Shown piece by piece: positions 1-10,175 of a stretch of DNA of 64,000 bases; positions within the stretch are counted from its first letter, which is position 1, and each line of letters starts with the position of its first letter. The stretch is taken from contig JADNRY010000207.1 in assembly GCA_015501585.1 (NCBI GenBank), positions 1 to 64,000 of the forward strand, in the 5' to 3' direction. The notes beneath the pieces were generated by a model, which searched no databases, was not told where the DNA came from, and saw only the letters and a list, made by a program, of their open reading frames with translations. A program made the translations under genes and the position numbers. The stretch is from Rhodocollybia butyracea (taxonomy: Eukaryota; Basidiomycota; Agaricomycetes; Agaricales; Omphalotaceae).

Positions 1-689
1 AGGCTGCTGAAGTCGACAATCGTGTCGATAACTATCTTGAATATTTCTCCAATTCGAATCATGGGACTCAAGTCATCTTCTCAGACGTAATGGATAACTT
101 CAACATCAACTGGAAGACAAAGACAACAACTTTGTATTGGCACCATCGATGGAGCTTGTCCAATTAGCAAGCGATAATCTTCCTTCTGTATGTTTTAATG
201 GATGTTTCCCTTGGAGATGAGAAACTGACCTACTTGCACCCATCTATGCCTCTAGAGTTCTACCAGTTCTTGCTCATCTTGACATTCCTTCATGAAAGCA
301 CACACATGCTCACGAAATACGTCTTCCCCAAAGCCAGGATAGTAAGGTTCGCTATAATCCACGATGTATTTGTAGAGGATGATATTGCCTTCGAGATGGA
401 GTATCTAGGCGGCTACCTGGTATTTGAATGGAAGCAAGGCAATAAACACCAAAATATCCAGGATGATACAAAAGTCTTCATGCGAGACCCCGAGGCTGAC
501 CTAGACTATGAAATCAGTAAGCCTGGCTTCATTGGCCATACCTCGTTGATACTGAATTTTATCAATCCAGCCTTGGATTGCGTTGAACGATTCATGCATG
601 GTGTTTATTCCGGGCACCCCATAAACCTCATCGAATTACTTCGCGAAGGGCTATCATCCCTACTACAAGTGCTCGAAGCTTTCCACTGA
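1..689 (+). pseudogene. HESTH-motif (HExxH-like) protein, copy 1, 5'-truncated by window edge
   Basis: Two exons: about 1-187, then 258-689 after a GTATGT...TAGAG intron, giving 144 codons in exon 2. Exon 2 starts with a hydrophobic stretch and then HESTH, the HExxH pattern of zinc metallopeptidases; I recall similar agaric unknowns with HExxH in this position. Further on are an acidic VEDDIAFE segment and a conserved GGYLVFEW block. Compared with the copy at 11869-12950, exon 1 has an out-of-frame change near 110-125, so the copy is probably broken even though its motif is intact. Protease activity is not shown; a third zinc ligand was not identified. Confidence 0.55.
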
Positions 690-1837
690 GTCGCCGACGG
701 AGGAGTCATTTCTCAGAACCACCAAGAGAACCTGGGCTTGCACCAAATCAACGAACCATTAGTGGCTGTTGCACTAGCGATTACGGCTCGCACATTCCCT
801 CGTATTTTTACGAGCCCGCACAGAGAGAGACGGGCTTCTGGCTGTTCGGGTAGAGAGTCAGAGCAGGAAGCAGGTGGGGAGGAAGCAACAGCAGGAAAGG
901 GAGCAATGCACCGTTGAAAGAGAAAAGGATAGTCAGTAAGTATGTACATGTAACGTTAATATCACAAAGCTGTATAATAAATACAATGAATGCGAGTGCG
1001 ATTGAGGCTAGGTTGCGGAAGAACAGGTGCAACGGGTAAATAGATAGAAAGTTCAAATAAAACTCGAGGAGAAAAGGAGAAATAGCCACTTGGGGTGCGG
1101 CGATACCGACACAAACCTTTCAGGAAGGCCTCTACATGTTCCATCCGAGTGACCGACCATATATCATCCCAGTATAGTAGGGGCAATTGGCCCACTCATC
1201 GATACTATACTTCTTTAACGTTTCACCATTACCTTAACTCTTCTCTCTCTTTCTCACTCTTATTACTTATAACGGTCCCTTCCGACTATTCCTTGATTTC
1301 ATCGTTATCCCACTTCATTCGGTCCACCAGCCGTCGCCGGTGACCTCGTCCATCATCGCGAAGAGACTTGCCACCTCTTTATCGACAGGCGGGAATGCGT
1401 CAAGTGGTAACCCGATGATAGTCGGGGTAACATGTGAAATTGAGAGTAGGAGGAAATACTCGATCATGTCGTGATGTCATCATAATCCTAGCTTTTCTTA
1501 TATAGAACGTCGTCTAGAAAAAGAGATACTTTTCTTCCCTGTTTTGAACAGTCACCTTCAGAGGCTCATAGCCATCTTTAGTTTCTCCTCTAAAGTCTGT
1601 CTTCGTCGTCGAGTGCGGTGTACTCACAACGGGCCAACGACTTAATTGATTCCATCTGTTCCTGAGATCCAATTCCTCGGTCCGATATAAAGGTCCGTTC
1701 TATACGATCGTGTACTCGCTGATAAGATTATACTGCATCCGTACTACGTGTACGAGATAGTTTGATCTAGCCTTACTCTCAACTCTCATCCTCGACCAAC
1801 ACGTCGTTGGACTATCTGTAGTCTAACTTACTCCTCT
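690..1837. other. Gene-free spacer with duplicated flank
   Basis: No convincing coding sequence. Bases 1010-1165 resemble 14037-14220 (shared GAAGAACAGGTGCAA and AAAAGGAGAAATAGCCACT), and 690-930 resembles 12940-13160. The spacer therefore belongs to the block that was duplicated together with the HESTH gene. The rest shows nothing recognisable. Confidence 0.5.
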
Positions 1838-2126
1838 TTACCAGCCGGGAGGTCCGTCCACCGAACCAGCGTGTCTTGGAGCACCTGGAATGATGGGTCC
1901 GGACTCGCTGCGTAGCTCTTGGTGGAACATGGTCTCAAAAGTATGCAAGGAAGGAAAATGTCCCTCTAAAGGCGCCATGCACCCAGGGATCCGTGAGATT
2001 GTGCTTCTTGGGGATTTGGTGATACAGCGGGCGGAGCAGTTGGAGAGAATGAACATCGGCAGGCAATGCACGAGCAACATGTGGAACTCCCTTAGCTCTC
2101 GGCCTGGTTCTACCCCCACGGTCTAA
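1838..2126 (+). repeat. Dispersed repeat fragment P (copy 1)
   Basis: A short translatable stretch containing HPGIREIVLLGDLV. Similar DNA occurs at 14885-14960 (CTTGGAGCACCTGGAATGA), at 16490-16650 (same coding idea with HPEIHEIVLL) and, through its left part, inverted near 36780-36960. Four occurrences in one window mark it as a repeated, probably transposon-derived sequence. The parent family was not recognised. Confidence 0.5.
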
Positions 2127-2379
2127 GCGGCTGCCCAAACGTGTAATTTTCCTGACTACTCATCAAACCGTCAGAACCACTGATCGACAGGGAATGCGTC
2201 AGTCCAAAGAGTACAGCAAGTCCTCCTCAAGCCATTCGAAGGAAGCGGGAATTACAGTGAACATATGTTCAAAGAGATCAGCCCAGCTAGTGCCTCAGAA
2301 CCCCAGATTGTCATTGCGCCTATCTCAGTTACTGAAGTTAAAGTCTTCACGTTGACTTGGGACGCTTGGGTATCAATGT

Positions 2380-3135
2380 CTCGGTCCGCGAACCTGCGTT
2401 CAGATGCCATACTCGCAGGAAATGGTGGATACACAATACGCACCTGTGTTCAGTGCCAGTTTACCAAGCACGATGCGGTCCCTATACAGCCGAGGTTTCC
2501 TCTTCTTCGAGTCAGCGCTGGCAATGTTTGGTCCTTTGATTTCGTTGGTCCTTTGCCTAAGACTAAACGAATCAGTACCTCCTCAACGGACATGGGTATA
2601 AAATTCACTTTTGCGATTGCTCCAGTCCAACGTTCAGTCAACGCGATTATCCAGCCAATTCGACAATTCATCTCGTTCTCCAGGCAAGTTTGAGCAATCC
2701 TAACCGACAACGGTAAGGAATGTATGTCGTATGCAGTCCAAAATTCCTTCCAGCGACTCACCATCGAACATCTTTTTAGCTTTACCCAACAAACGGCCAT
2801 CTTAAAAGATTCCACGATATGCTAGTTCAATTTTTATGTCAATTTTGCGCTCCTGATCACTGAAATGGATGGGATGACTACGTACCGCTCTCCTGGCTGA
2901 CCGCGATGACAAAATCCTAATACTGGTATATCTCCTGGGCGTATCCATTAGCTTCGAGCCTAGAATCACGGGTCACTCAGTCTTCAGTACTCTTTGAACT
3001 CTTCCTACTAACGTTAAGATTTCGACTCTGCAAGAAAAACGGCTCGAACACGTCCAGAATCTCGAGAAGCTAATCTCAAAGCGCTTGAACGACTTAATGA
3101 GGAAGCGAAGTGGGATGTTGGATTAAGGAGAGTCG
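2380..3135 (+). pseudogene. Ty3/gypsy-type integrase remnant
   Basis: Reading + with frameshifts gives the landmarks of a gypsy integrase in order: the Cys pair of the zinc-binding domain (CVQCQFTKH, near 2440), FDFVGPLP with the first catalytic Asp (near 2535), LTDNGKE with the second Asp (near 2700), a FHDMLVQFLCQFCAPD segment (near 2810-2865), then a WDDYVPLSWL region. The catalytic Glu region is out of frame and several stops interrupt the reading. No LTR or reverse transcriptase was found next to it, so this is an isolated, immobile fragment. Confidence 0.75.
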
Positions 3136-4136
3136 AGAGAGGCTTGGGAGTAAGGGATTTGATCCTGAGGAAGAACGAATGCTAGTCTGAGATTCGCTGC
3201 AGCTGGTTATTATTCGTGAACGGTGATACATCCAACAAAAATACTTACCAGCTTGTAAACAGGAACGGTTCTTGAAGCTTGAGCTTGAGATCTTGAGATC
3301 TGAGAGCTTGATCCTCAACAACAGCTTCAGACTTTGACCTTACAAAGAGGCCCGTCCTTCTGATAGTACACCTCTGTTGACCGGGACCTTTAACGAAGCA
3401 GTGGGATTCCGTGCTACAAACAAAACACAACAGCCGATCTGACTTTTGGCTGCGGTGACGTCATAATGACCTGCTACTCGCGGTGGGCTGACCTGCATGC
3501 CCTTGTGGCCATCCACTTGTTTTCCACAGAGTGTTAGGTGTTTTGTAGGTTATCATTATCCTACACCATCTAAACACTGTAATCGACGACTCGTAGTCGA
3601 TGAAGTAGCGTAGTTTTTTCCTCATCCCTACTTGAGGACCTCGAGAGGTTCTCCTGTGCCAATCCCAATAACAACAGCGAATCATATCCAGATGTCTCTG
3701 CGGTCTAGGCGCATAATGTCAAACAAGTTACCCATCATGCATTCTGGCTGGTGGACCGAGTTTTTACTTTGACTTTGCAGTTACCATTCAAGTTGGAGTC
3801 GAATGCAAATCGCCGCCATCAAGCTTCCCATGAGTCCGACAACATCCTTGTAGCTTAGCGCTTAGCCTCGCCTCTCGTGTTCCCAGTTGTTTCCTAGTCA
3901 GTCCGGCATCTGATCATGCATCTGATACTTACATAGACGGGGAACAGGGGAATACAAGTCGAACAGGTAAAGACATTGAGTGGGAGACAGCGGCGGGCCA
4001 TGCTTTTTGACTGTGGAGCTTGGAACGATGAAACATTGACGAGGTAAAAATGTAAAGTAAGGCTCTTAGACACTTATGGTTTATTCAACAGCCTGAAATT
4101 GAGATATCAAAAAATAGCCACGAAACAACAAGCAAT
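3136..4136. other. Gene-free stretch
   Basis: The first 100 bases may be the decayed tail of the integrase remnant. Otherwise only short ORFs without recognisable motifs, and no clear repeat or RNA gene. Confidence 0.4.
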
Positions 4137-4152
4137 TACTTCTAGCCGACTT

Positions 4153-4286
4153 TGTTGAACTTTAGACCCGGGATATCCACAAAAGGACGCGAACGATAAA
4201 CGACGACGTGGTATTAAGACAAGCAAGCGACATAACATGTGACTACAGACCGTAAACTATGTACAGCGTCTCGGCTCATACCAACA
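4153..4286 (-). repeat. 3' LTR of the copia-type element
   Basis: 134 bp, TG...CA ends. It keeps the CpG state at all six positions where the two LTRs differ. Confidence 0.92.
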
Positions 4287-4397
4287 CACCCCTGAGTTGA
4301 GACACCCCCAGAAACTATATCTACATAGAAAGTAAACTGTTCAATAATGTGAATCACCAGATGACTAAAAGCAGTAAAAATGAAAAGAGATAATCGA

Positions 4398-5663
4398 CTA
4401 AAAACCTTCATATTCATCCGCCTCAATCTTGCTCAAGGTAGCTGCATCTGCAAGATTCAACTCCTCAAAAGAATGAGTAACACTAGACATGCCCAATGAT
4501 GATTTCCCTTTCTTCTTTTTCTTCTTCTTCCTAGCACTACTAGGAGTAGAGCTCACTGTTGCATCAGTAGGAGATGAAGGAGCCGATGAATCAGGAGTGA
4601 GAATTGCAGTGTGGGCCTCTGATAGAGTAACAGTACTGAGCCATGCTTCACGTACTTCAGGGGACATGGCATCAGGGTCAATGGTGAGAGGTAGGTCCAT
4701 AACTGCAAGAGCTTCATGCTGCATTGGAGGGGCAGCCTGAGGTTCAGCAGGTTCAGTTAAAAGTGCAGCATATTTGGAACGATTGTGGATAATGCTTTGG
4801 CGGACATCATCAGGCATTACTGATATGCAATATTGAGCAAAGTGACCAGATTGACCGCATCGGTAGCAGACATTGGTTCACTGCTTGGTGTTAGTCCAAT
4901 CAAATTCTGGTAAGGCCTGAGTCAATGAGTTAGATGATGGGTTAAAACGAGAAGACTGCCGAGGACAGGATTGAGAAGTGTAAAGTGCTTCTTCACTCTC
5001 ACCCCCATGATTGGGAGAAGGCAGAGCAGGAACCCAATCACCCCAGAACGTGCAACCTTGATCAAGGGATCCCGTTTCTGCAGGTCACTAAGCTCCCAGG
5101 CATTAATCGTAGTGATCATGTCAGCAACAGATTTCTGAGGCGATTCATTCTGTAGGACTGTGATGATAGGACCATAAACCGCAGAGAGACACCCAGGATT
5201 TTATCCTGAACAAAAGAAGTAGGAAGGGCAACGGCAATAGCATGAAGCTGACGCTCAATGCTGAGCACCTGCTGAAGGAAAGTATCGGCGGGTTTCCGAA
5301 TGTCATGGGTGATGGATTGGAACTGGGACATGAGTAATGAACGAGTAGCGGGGTCTGATCATGTATAGAAGGCTTCAAGTTGTGCCCAAAGAAGACGGCC
5401 ACTGTTTGAAACACCTACATTGTCTACCTTGATGCAGACATCTGGGCTCGATGTGAGGTAGAGCATCCCATAAGCTTTCAGATTGTCACTAGTCCAAGCT
5501 CTGGCTTGTACAGCACCATTTGGGACAGGTACTGAGGGATCAACAGCATTCCAGTACCTCCTGCAAGCAATAAAGCTTGGGCTTGGTTCTTCCAGGTCCA
5601 GTAGTTAGTACCCGTGAGTTTGACAATATCAGAAGGTTTGACCATGATAGAATAAGATGGTGG
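4398..5663 (-). pseudogene. Gag polyprotein remnant of the copia-type element
   Basis: Starts near 5663 with MVKPSDIVKLTGTNYWTWK, matching the start of copia-type Gag (KLTGxNYxxWK). It continues through a frame change and an internal TGA into a Gag core, and ends with one zinc knuckle, CYRCGQSGHFAQYC (CX2CX4HX4C, near 4830-4875), and a basic Lys-rich tail. At least one frameshift near 5565 and the TGA near 5362 break it. Gag would package the element RNA; this copy is not expected to be functional. Confidence 0.8.
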
Positions 5664-5802
5664 ATGAGAAAGGATGGGATAGAGGTAGCTGATCGTGACA
5701 GCAGGCAATAAAAAGGGAGGTGCTGATCGTGACAGCTAACAATAGGAAAAGACCTAGGAAATAGTTGAGCAGCAGAGCAGTGGTTAACACTTGCCCATAA
5801 CC

Positions 5803-5936
5803 TGTTGAACTTTAGACCTGGGATATCCACAAAAGGACACGAACGATAAACAACGACGTGGTATTAAGACAAGCAAGCAACATAACATGTGACTACAGAC
5901 TGTAAACTATGTACAGCATCTCGGCTCATACCAACA
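5803..5936 (-). repeat. 5' LTR of the copia-type element
   Basis: 134 bp, TG...CA ends. It carries TpG or CpA at all six differing positions. Confidence 0.92.
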
Positions 5937-6014
5937 GACTTGAACGACTAGCCTCATGCTAATTAGATTGTTTGTGTATCTAACAACGTGCTCTACTGAC
6001 TGAGATAAGGAGGA
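5937..6014 (-). tRNA. tRNA-like element split by the LTR insertion (5' part; 3' part at about 4139-4152)
   Basis: Joining 4139-4152 to 5942-6014 restores a tRNA-like unit with T-arm (GAACGACT) and D-arm (CTACTGACTGAGATAAG on +). The retroelement entered the T-loop side of this unit. Degenerate; not expected to be functional. Confidence 0.45.
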
Positions 6015-6420
6015 ATATACAAGGAATTGTTCAACACTCTTGAATAAACAAATTTCAATCGCTCGCAAGTAGGAATATGGTTTTGAATATCCGATTGGAG
6101 CAGCTATAGGATATTAATTTAGCAAGCATATAAATTAGTAGGAGAGAGAAGTGGAGCGGAACCTTTCGAGTCTCATTATCTATGATATTTGGGAAGAAAA
6201 TGGAGCATGGAATAATGGGACCTTGAAGAGGTATAAATCTGAAGTTGGCCAAGCTATCTGCATTAGGACTTGTAGAAAAAAGTTGCTTGTTCTCTATTAT
6301 TTGTCAACGAAAGGTCAAGATGTCGGGTCTTCCGCGGGACTCCCAAGGTTGGTAGTATTATCGGTTGAGCACTGCTTGGAGAGCTTAACAAAACAAACTT
6401 GCTCCAGTCTTCATCAACAT

Positions 6421-6525
6421 TCCTTCTAGTCAATTTGAACGACTGACCTCGTCATTAGCAATATTAATGTCCGTTCACTCTAATTAAAATCTTGTGATGC
6501 GCTCTACCAACTGAGCTAAGAAGGA
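6421..6525 (-). tRNA. tRNA-like element
   Basis: On the minus strand: acceptor TCCTTCT, A box TAGCTCAGTTGG, a long A/T-rich insert at the anticodon, then a T-arm with B box CGTTCAAATTG and the matching AGAAGGA. The anticodon stem is weak, so this is more likely a pseudo-tRNA. Confidence 0.45.
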
Positions 6526-6624
6526 GCATACAACCTACTGTTGAATGCTGTTCTTGAATACACGGGTTTCAATGGTTCTTGCACAATCGAGATATCAAAA
6601 ATTGATTTTTGTCTTGCTGATATT

Positions 6625-6723
6625 TCCTTCTAGCCAAATTGAACGACTAGCCTACCTTGTATTAGAATATTGGCTTTTCCAGTTCAATCCTAAGACGTGC
6701 TCTCCTGACTGAACTAAGAAGGA
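6625..6723 (-). tRNA. tRNA-like element, type B
   Basis: Same fold as its neighbours, with the type-B anticodon insert (TTAGAAT...AATCCTA on +). The T-arm is mutated (CCAAATTGAACGACTAG), so it is probably a pseudo-tRNA. Confidence 0.4.
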
Positions 6724-7094
6724 ATATGCAACCTACCGTTGAACACTGTTCTTGAAGATTTCAGTGGTTCCTGTAGCAGCCGCAAGCAAGGTCCTTATCC
6801 TATCATTTACTCTCGGTACTTGGCAAGCTCAATATCATAAACACAGTGGTATATTCTGCTGTTGAGACTAAACTCAGGCCTCAAACTTAATGTGGGCTCT
6901 TTGAAGTTCAAAGAGGCCGTTGAAGCTAAATATGGATATGGGCTGTGAACACTGTGCCTTCGATTGCATGAGACACTTACTGGTCACGGAGTACTAGGGA
7001 TATTCATGATATACACTTTTCCAGCCTTTGATTCAAGAGATATAATACAAGGTACAAGGGATGCATGCATGGGATAAGTAGGGATATGCATAGT
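6724..7094. other. Gene-free stretch with repeat tail
   Basis: 6730-6790 carries the tail seen after most tRNA-like units (TGTTCTTGA..TTTCAG.GGTTCCTGTAGCAGCCGCAA). The remainder shows nothing recognisable. Confidence 0.4.
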
Positions 7095-7838
7095 CTAGGG
7101 TAAAAGATGTATGTGTTTGCGGGCAATCTCTAGGAACACCAGTAACCCAAGGTCCGCACACTGACGGAACGAGACACTGTTGTGGCCTCTGGATTTAACA
7201 ATGTCCACCCACTCATTGCCAAGTAGACTAAGAGAGGCATTCCAGTCTCTTAAGAATGGCTGAGCTTCTGCCAACCAAATTCCGTATTTGTCTTTCCTTA
7301 TGTTTAGCATGTCCACCATAGTACTCGTCGCGTATTGTCGGGTTACACGGTCTCCAGTAAGGTGAGTGCGTAGTTGTTGAAGTAGTGCGGGGGACTTTGG
7401 TGAGTCTTCCGGTGACAACTCATGGAAAGCACATGCCCATTGGGTAACATAAAAGAGAGAACGGTAATCATCGAGTGGGGAGCGCACATAATTCTTGCGA
7501 TTGGGGTTCAGCAGTTGGTCGGACATGAATTCTGAGGTACCCTGCGAAAACAATCAGTCTTTAGTAATAGTATGTGAATATACTCTTACTGATTTGGTGC
7601 TTATATTGCCCTCAGAGAAATAATGTCTCCAGTTGACTGCCATATCTCTGTCAATCACAAACCCATTACAGTCTTTCACAATCTTCAGTTCTTGGTAAAT
7701 CTGCAGGATCTTTGTCTGAACTTTGTTAGGGAAACACCATTGAAACCAGGCTGCAGGGGCGGAGCGAATGGGGTTGGCCCAATTTCGTAGTTGGAACCAG
7801 ATTCCTGAAGTTCGAAGTCGGAAATCGGAATATGGCAT
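7095..7838 (-). pseudogene. FunK1-like fungal protein kinase, C-lobe fragment
   Basis: Two exons joined by a GTAAGA...CGCAG intron (about 7542-7588). Exon 1 ends with GFVIDRDMAVNW, in the place of the kinase DFG/DxD region; exon 2 has GTSEFMSDQLLNP then SPLDDYRSLFYVTQWA, the activation-segment and helix-F pattern of agaric FunK1-type kinases, and a 120-residue tail ending at a natural stop. The N-lobe, ATP site and HRD loop are absent. The first ~30 codons overlap, in another frame, the PRM1-tail repeat (YEIGPTPFAPPL), so the true 5' end was lost where that repeat joined. FunK1 proteins have been linked to multicellular development; function here is unlikely. Confidence 0.7.
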
Positions 7839-7986
7839 CTATGTTATAAACTCAGAGAGGATAACCTGGCGTACTTTCTAGCTGGTTTGAACGGCTATGC
7901 AAGCCACGGGTGAACATTGCTCTTGAATAATGATGATTCAAGTTAAAAATTGGATGGCTTCATTTAACCATGGAGGACTTGATATA

Positions 7987-8082
7987 TCCTTCTAGTCAAC
8001 TTGAACAACTGACCTCGTGTTAGAATATTGGCTTTTTCAGTCTAATCCTAGTGACGCACTCTCCCTACTGAGCTAAGAAGGA
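7987..8082 (-). tRNA. tRNA-like element, type B
   Basis: Minus strand: TCCTTCT acceptor, TAGCTCAGTAGG A box, type-B insert, T-arm with GTTCAAGTTGA, AGAAGGA. The acceptor pairs fully; the anticodon stem does not. Confidence 0.45.
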
Positions 8083-8099
8083 CTATGCAATCTATCGAT

Positions 8100-8560
8100 T
8101 ACCTGTCTTTATTTTGCATTAGCGCGATGCCAGGAAAGGTAAACAGGCAGGTGGAGGGTAGGATGCAAGGATATGGACCTCCTGGCCTTCAGAACACATC
8201 TTGTCCCTCTTGTGCCTCTATATCCCCTGGTTACACTGGTTGTTTTTCGACCCAATCCCTTCCTGGTTCCATCAGTACATTGTTCCTTTAAATATCTTAA
8301 AATCATGTCGCAGCTTCAAAAGCAGATCCGACTATTCATGCTGCTGCTTCTGGATGTCTTTTTACACTAACGGAAGAGGTACATCGGTGTCGATCTCGAG
8401 AAAGGACTAGTGAAGGGAATTTGAAACCAAGATGCAGAGGCAGAGAATTGGCTCAATTTCATACATGAAGTTCGGAGACTCCTGAAGTCTAAATCGGAAT
8501 ATGTTGTCGATGACTTATTGGCTGAACACAGCAGTGCTACTAGCTCAGAGTAAAAAGAGG
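8100..8560 (+). repeat. Compound repeat, body copy 1
   Basis: Shares with 8890-9380, 13200-13510 and 18915-19650 the order: CCTGG-TACACTGG block, CCTTTAAATA..TTAAAA.CATGTC.CAGCTTCAAA block, then the PRM1-tail-like piece (GCAGAGGC.GAG.GAAT.GGCTCAATTTCATACATGAAG). It lies directly before a tRNA-like element at 8574. Confidence 0.6.
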
Positions 8561-8573
8561 CATTCCGAAGCAT

Positions 8574-8645
8574 TCCTTCTAGCCGATTTGAAAGGCTGAT
8601 CTTAACTATCCCAGGGATATGCTCTACCCACTGAGCTAAGATGGA
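8574..8645 (-). tRNA. tRNA-like element, short
   Basis: 72 bp and almost without insert. The acceptor has one mismatch (TCCATCT against AGAAGGA). A-box TAGCTCAGTGGG and a B-box-like CTTTCAAATCGG are present. It could be tested directly by a tRNA finder. Confidence 0.4.
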
Positions 8646-8723
8646 GTATGCAAGCCACAGTTTTCAGGTTTCAGTGGTTCTAAATTCTTGCAAAAATTGG
8701 ATGAATTCCTTATCACTGAAATA

Positions 8724-8829
8724 TCCTTTGAGCTGATTTGAATGACTAACTTCTTGTACATTTTAGACTATTGGCTCTTCAATCTAATCCTCAGGCTAGT
8801 AACGCGCTCTCCCAACTGAGCTAAGAAGG
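8724..8829 (-). tRNA. tRNA-like element, degenerate
   Basis: A-box arm intact (TAGCTCAGTTGGGAGAG); T-arm and 3' acceptor mutated. Probably a dead copy. Confidence 0.35.
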
Positions 8830-8889
8830 TATCTAAAACCCTGTGTTGAACACTTTTCTTAGTAGACCCATTTTAGTTTCTGAGTCTTG

Positions 8890-9380
8890 TAGCAGCCGCA
8901 GCTTGTAGAAATCTGGCTCTGAAGGATACCTCAAATATCTCCTCGTGCCCTCATGAGTGGGAGCCAGTTTGGAGTCAGAGGCCCCGTGGGCCATACCGCA
9001 GTTTTGATTACCTCTGCTGGGGGGGCTCTGCACCTCTAGATCCTACTGCTGATGCTGCTGCTCAGATGCTGAAGTTGTGCTGAAGGATCTCCTGGCTACA
9101 CTGGCCGTTTTTCAACCCAACTCCTTCCATTTGTAAGTACATTCTTCCTTTAAATCACTTAAACAATGTCACAGCTTCAAATGCAGACTCAGCTACTCGC
9201 GCTGCTCAGGCTTCTCGAGGAGGAACTAGCCCAAGCAAAAAGGGGTTTTAACACGCGTGAAACTGAGATGCAGAGGCGGAGCGAATGGGGTCTGAGGCTC
9301 CATTTCATACATAAAGTCCAGAGATTCCCGAAGTTCAAAGTCGGAATGTGGTGTCGATGTTATTGACTGACAGCAAAAAC
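8890..9380 (+). repeat. Compound repeat, body copy 2
   Basis: Contains the block with ATGTCACAGCTTCAAATG at 9166 and, from about 9240, the piece that on the minus strand reads FMYEMEPQTPFAPPLHL, close to residues of the PRM1 tail ([17 protein letters not shown]). Confidence 0.6.
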
Positions 9381-9387
9381 ATGGCAT

Positions 9388-9497
9388 TCCTTCTAGCCGA
9401 TTTGAACGGCTGACCTCGTAATTGGGATCTATATCTTCTTTCATTCCACCACATCACCAATGCTAACAACGCGCTCTACCGACTGAGCTAAGAAGGA
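9388..9497 (-). tRNA. tRNA-like element, type A
   Basis: Minus strand: TCCTTCT acceptor with perfect AGAAGGA partner, TAGCTCAGTCGGTAGAGC D-arm, T-arm AGCCG-TTCAAAT-CGGCT with 5 base pairs. About 49 bases of insert sit where the anticodon loop should be. Amino-acid identity cannot be assigned. Confidence 0.5.
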
Positions 9498-9598
9498 GTA
9501 TGCAAGCTACTGCTGTTCTTGAGGTTTCAGTGGTTCTTGTAGCACGATCGAGATACCAAAAATTGGATGAATTCGTTTAAAAGCGAGATTAAAACATG

Positions 9599-9684
9599 TC
9601 CTTCTAGTTGACTTGAACGACTGACCTCGTGTTGGAACTCCAAGCTAATCCTAGGACGTGCTCTCCTGACTGAGCTAAGAAGGG
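9599..9684 (-). tRNA. tRNA-like element, type B
   Basis: D-arm, T-arm (AGTCG-TTCAAGT-CAACT) and acceptor recognisable; short type-B insert with the CCTAGGATTAG / TTCCAACACG arms that can pair with each other. Confidence 0.5.
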
Positions 9685-9699
9685 GTTATACAACCTAGT

Positions 9700-10175
9700 G
9701 CCCTACTACTGAACACCTGTGGTTTGTGGGGGGTTGGGTTCTTGTAGCTGCCGCAAATAGGACTCAAGGCTATGGGTTTTGGACCAGACTCTCCAAACTA
9801 CACCTTTCTGATCCTCCCAGCCTCTCAGGCCTCATGATCCTCTATCACAGCTTCAACCAAGTATCATGCTACTGCTTCTGCGAACACTCACTTTTTTACG
9901 CTCTGCAAGTTTCGATGTGGCAAGAGCAACAACTCCATCCATTATTTAAAAAGTTAGTTAGTTACGATGTCATGTAGATACAAGAAAAAAGGCATCTGAA
10001 TGAAAGTTTTGCGTAGAGATACACATGCGTAGATGCAAGATAGGAAACAGAGCTTAGACGTTCATCAAAAAAATCCAACATTAGGTGAGGATGTTGTGGC
10101 GTTAAGCGTTCTCAGAGCAAAACATACATGTGATGCGTCGTCTGGGAAAAAAACAAAGAAGAAAAACCTGAAAAT
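9700..10175 (+). repeat. Spacer duplicated with PRM1 3' flank
   Basis: Parallels 20020-20650: the GTTTGTGGGGGGTT tail, the AGAGCAACAACTCCATTCATTA block, the AGAATCCAACATTAGGTGA block and the GGCGTTAAGCG.TCTCAGAG block occur in the same order before both PRM1 copies. Confidence 0.65.

Larger units (their letters stand above)
4153..5936 (-). mobile_element. Non-autonomous copia-type LTR retrotransposon, complete with target-site duplication
   Basis: Two 134-bp direct repeats, 4153-4286 and 5803-5936, each begin TGTTG and end CAACA and differ at 6 positions. The 5-bp sequence GACTT flanks the element on both sides (4148-4152 and 5937-5941), a target-site duplication. Read on the minus strand, the base run after the 5' LTR starts GGTTATGGGC, complementary to the anticodon region of initiator tRNA-Met, the half-tRNA primer site known from copia-like elements. 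A purine-rich tract precedes the 3' LTR. The 1.5-kb interior holds only a gag remnant, with no protease, integrase or RT, so movement would need proteins from another element. Confidence 0.92.

Noticed and set aside
258..689. Calling the HESTH protein an active zinc protease
   Set aside because: Only HExxH-like text is seen; no third ligand is identified and exon 1 is broken.
9388..9497. Assigning an amino acid to the tRNA-like elements
   Set aside because: Anticodon stems pair poorly and the candidate anticodons differ between otherwise identical copies.
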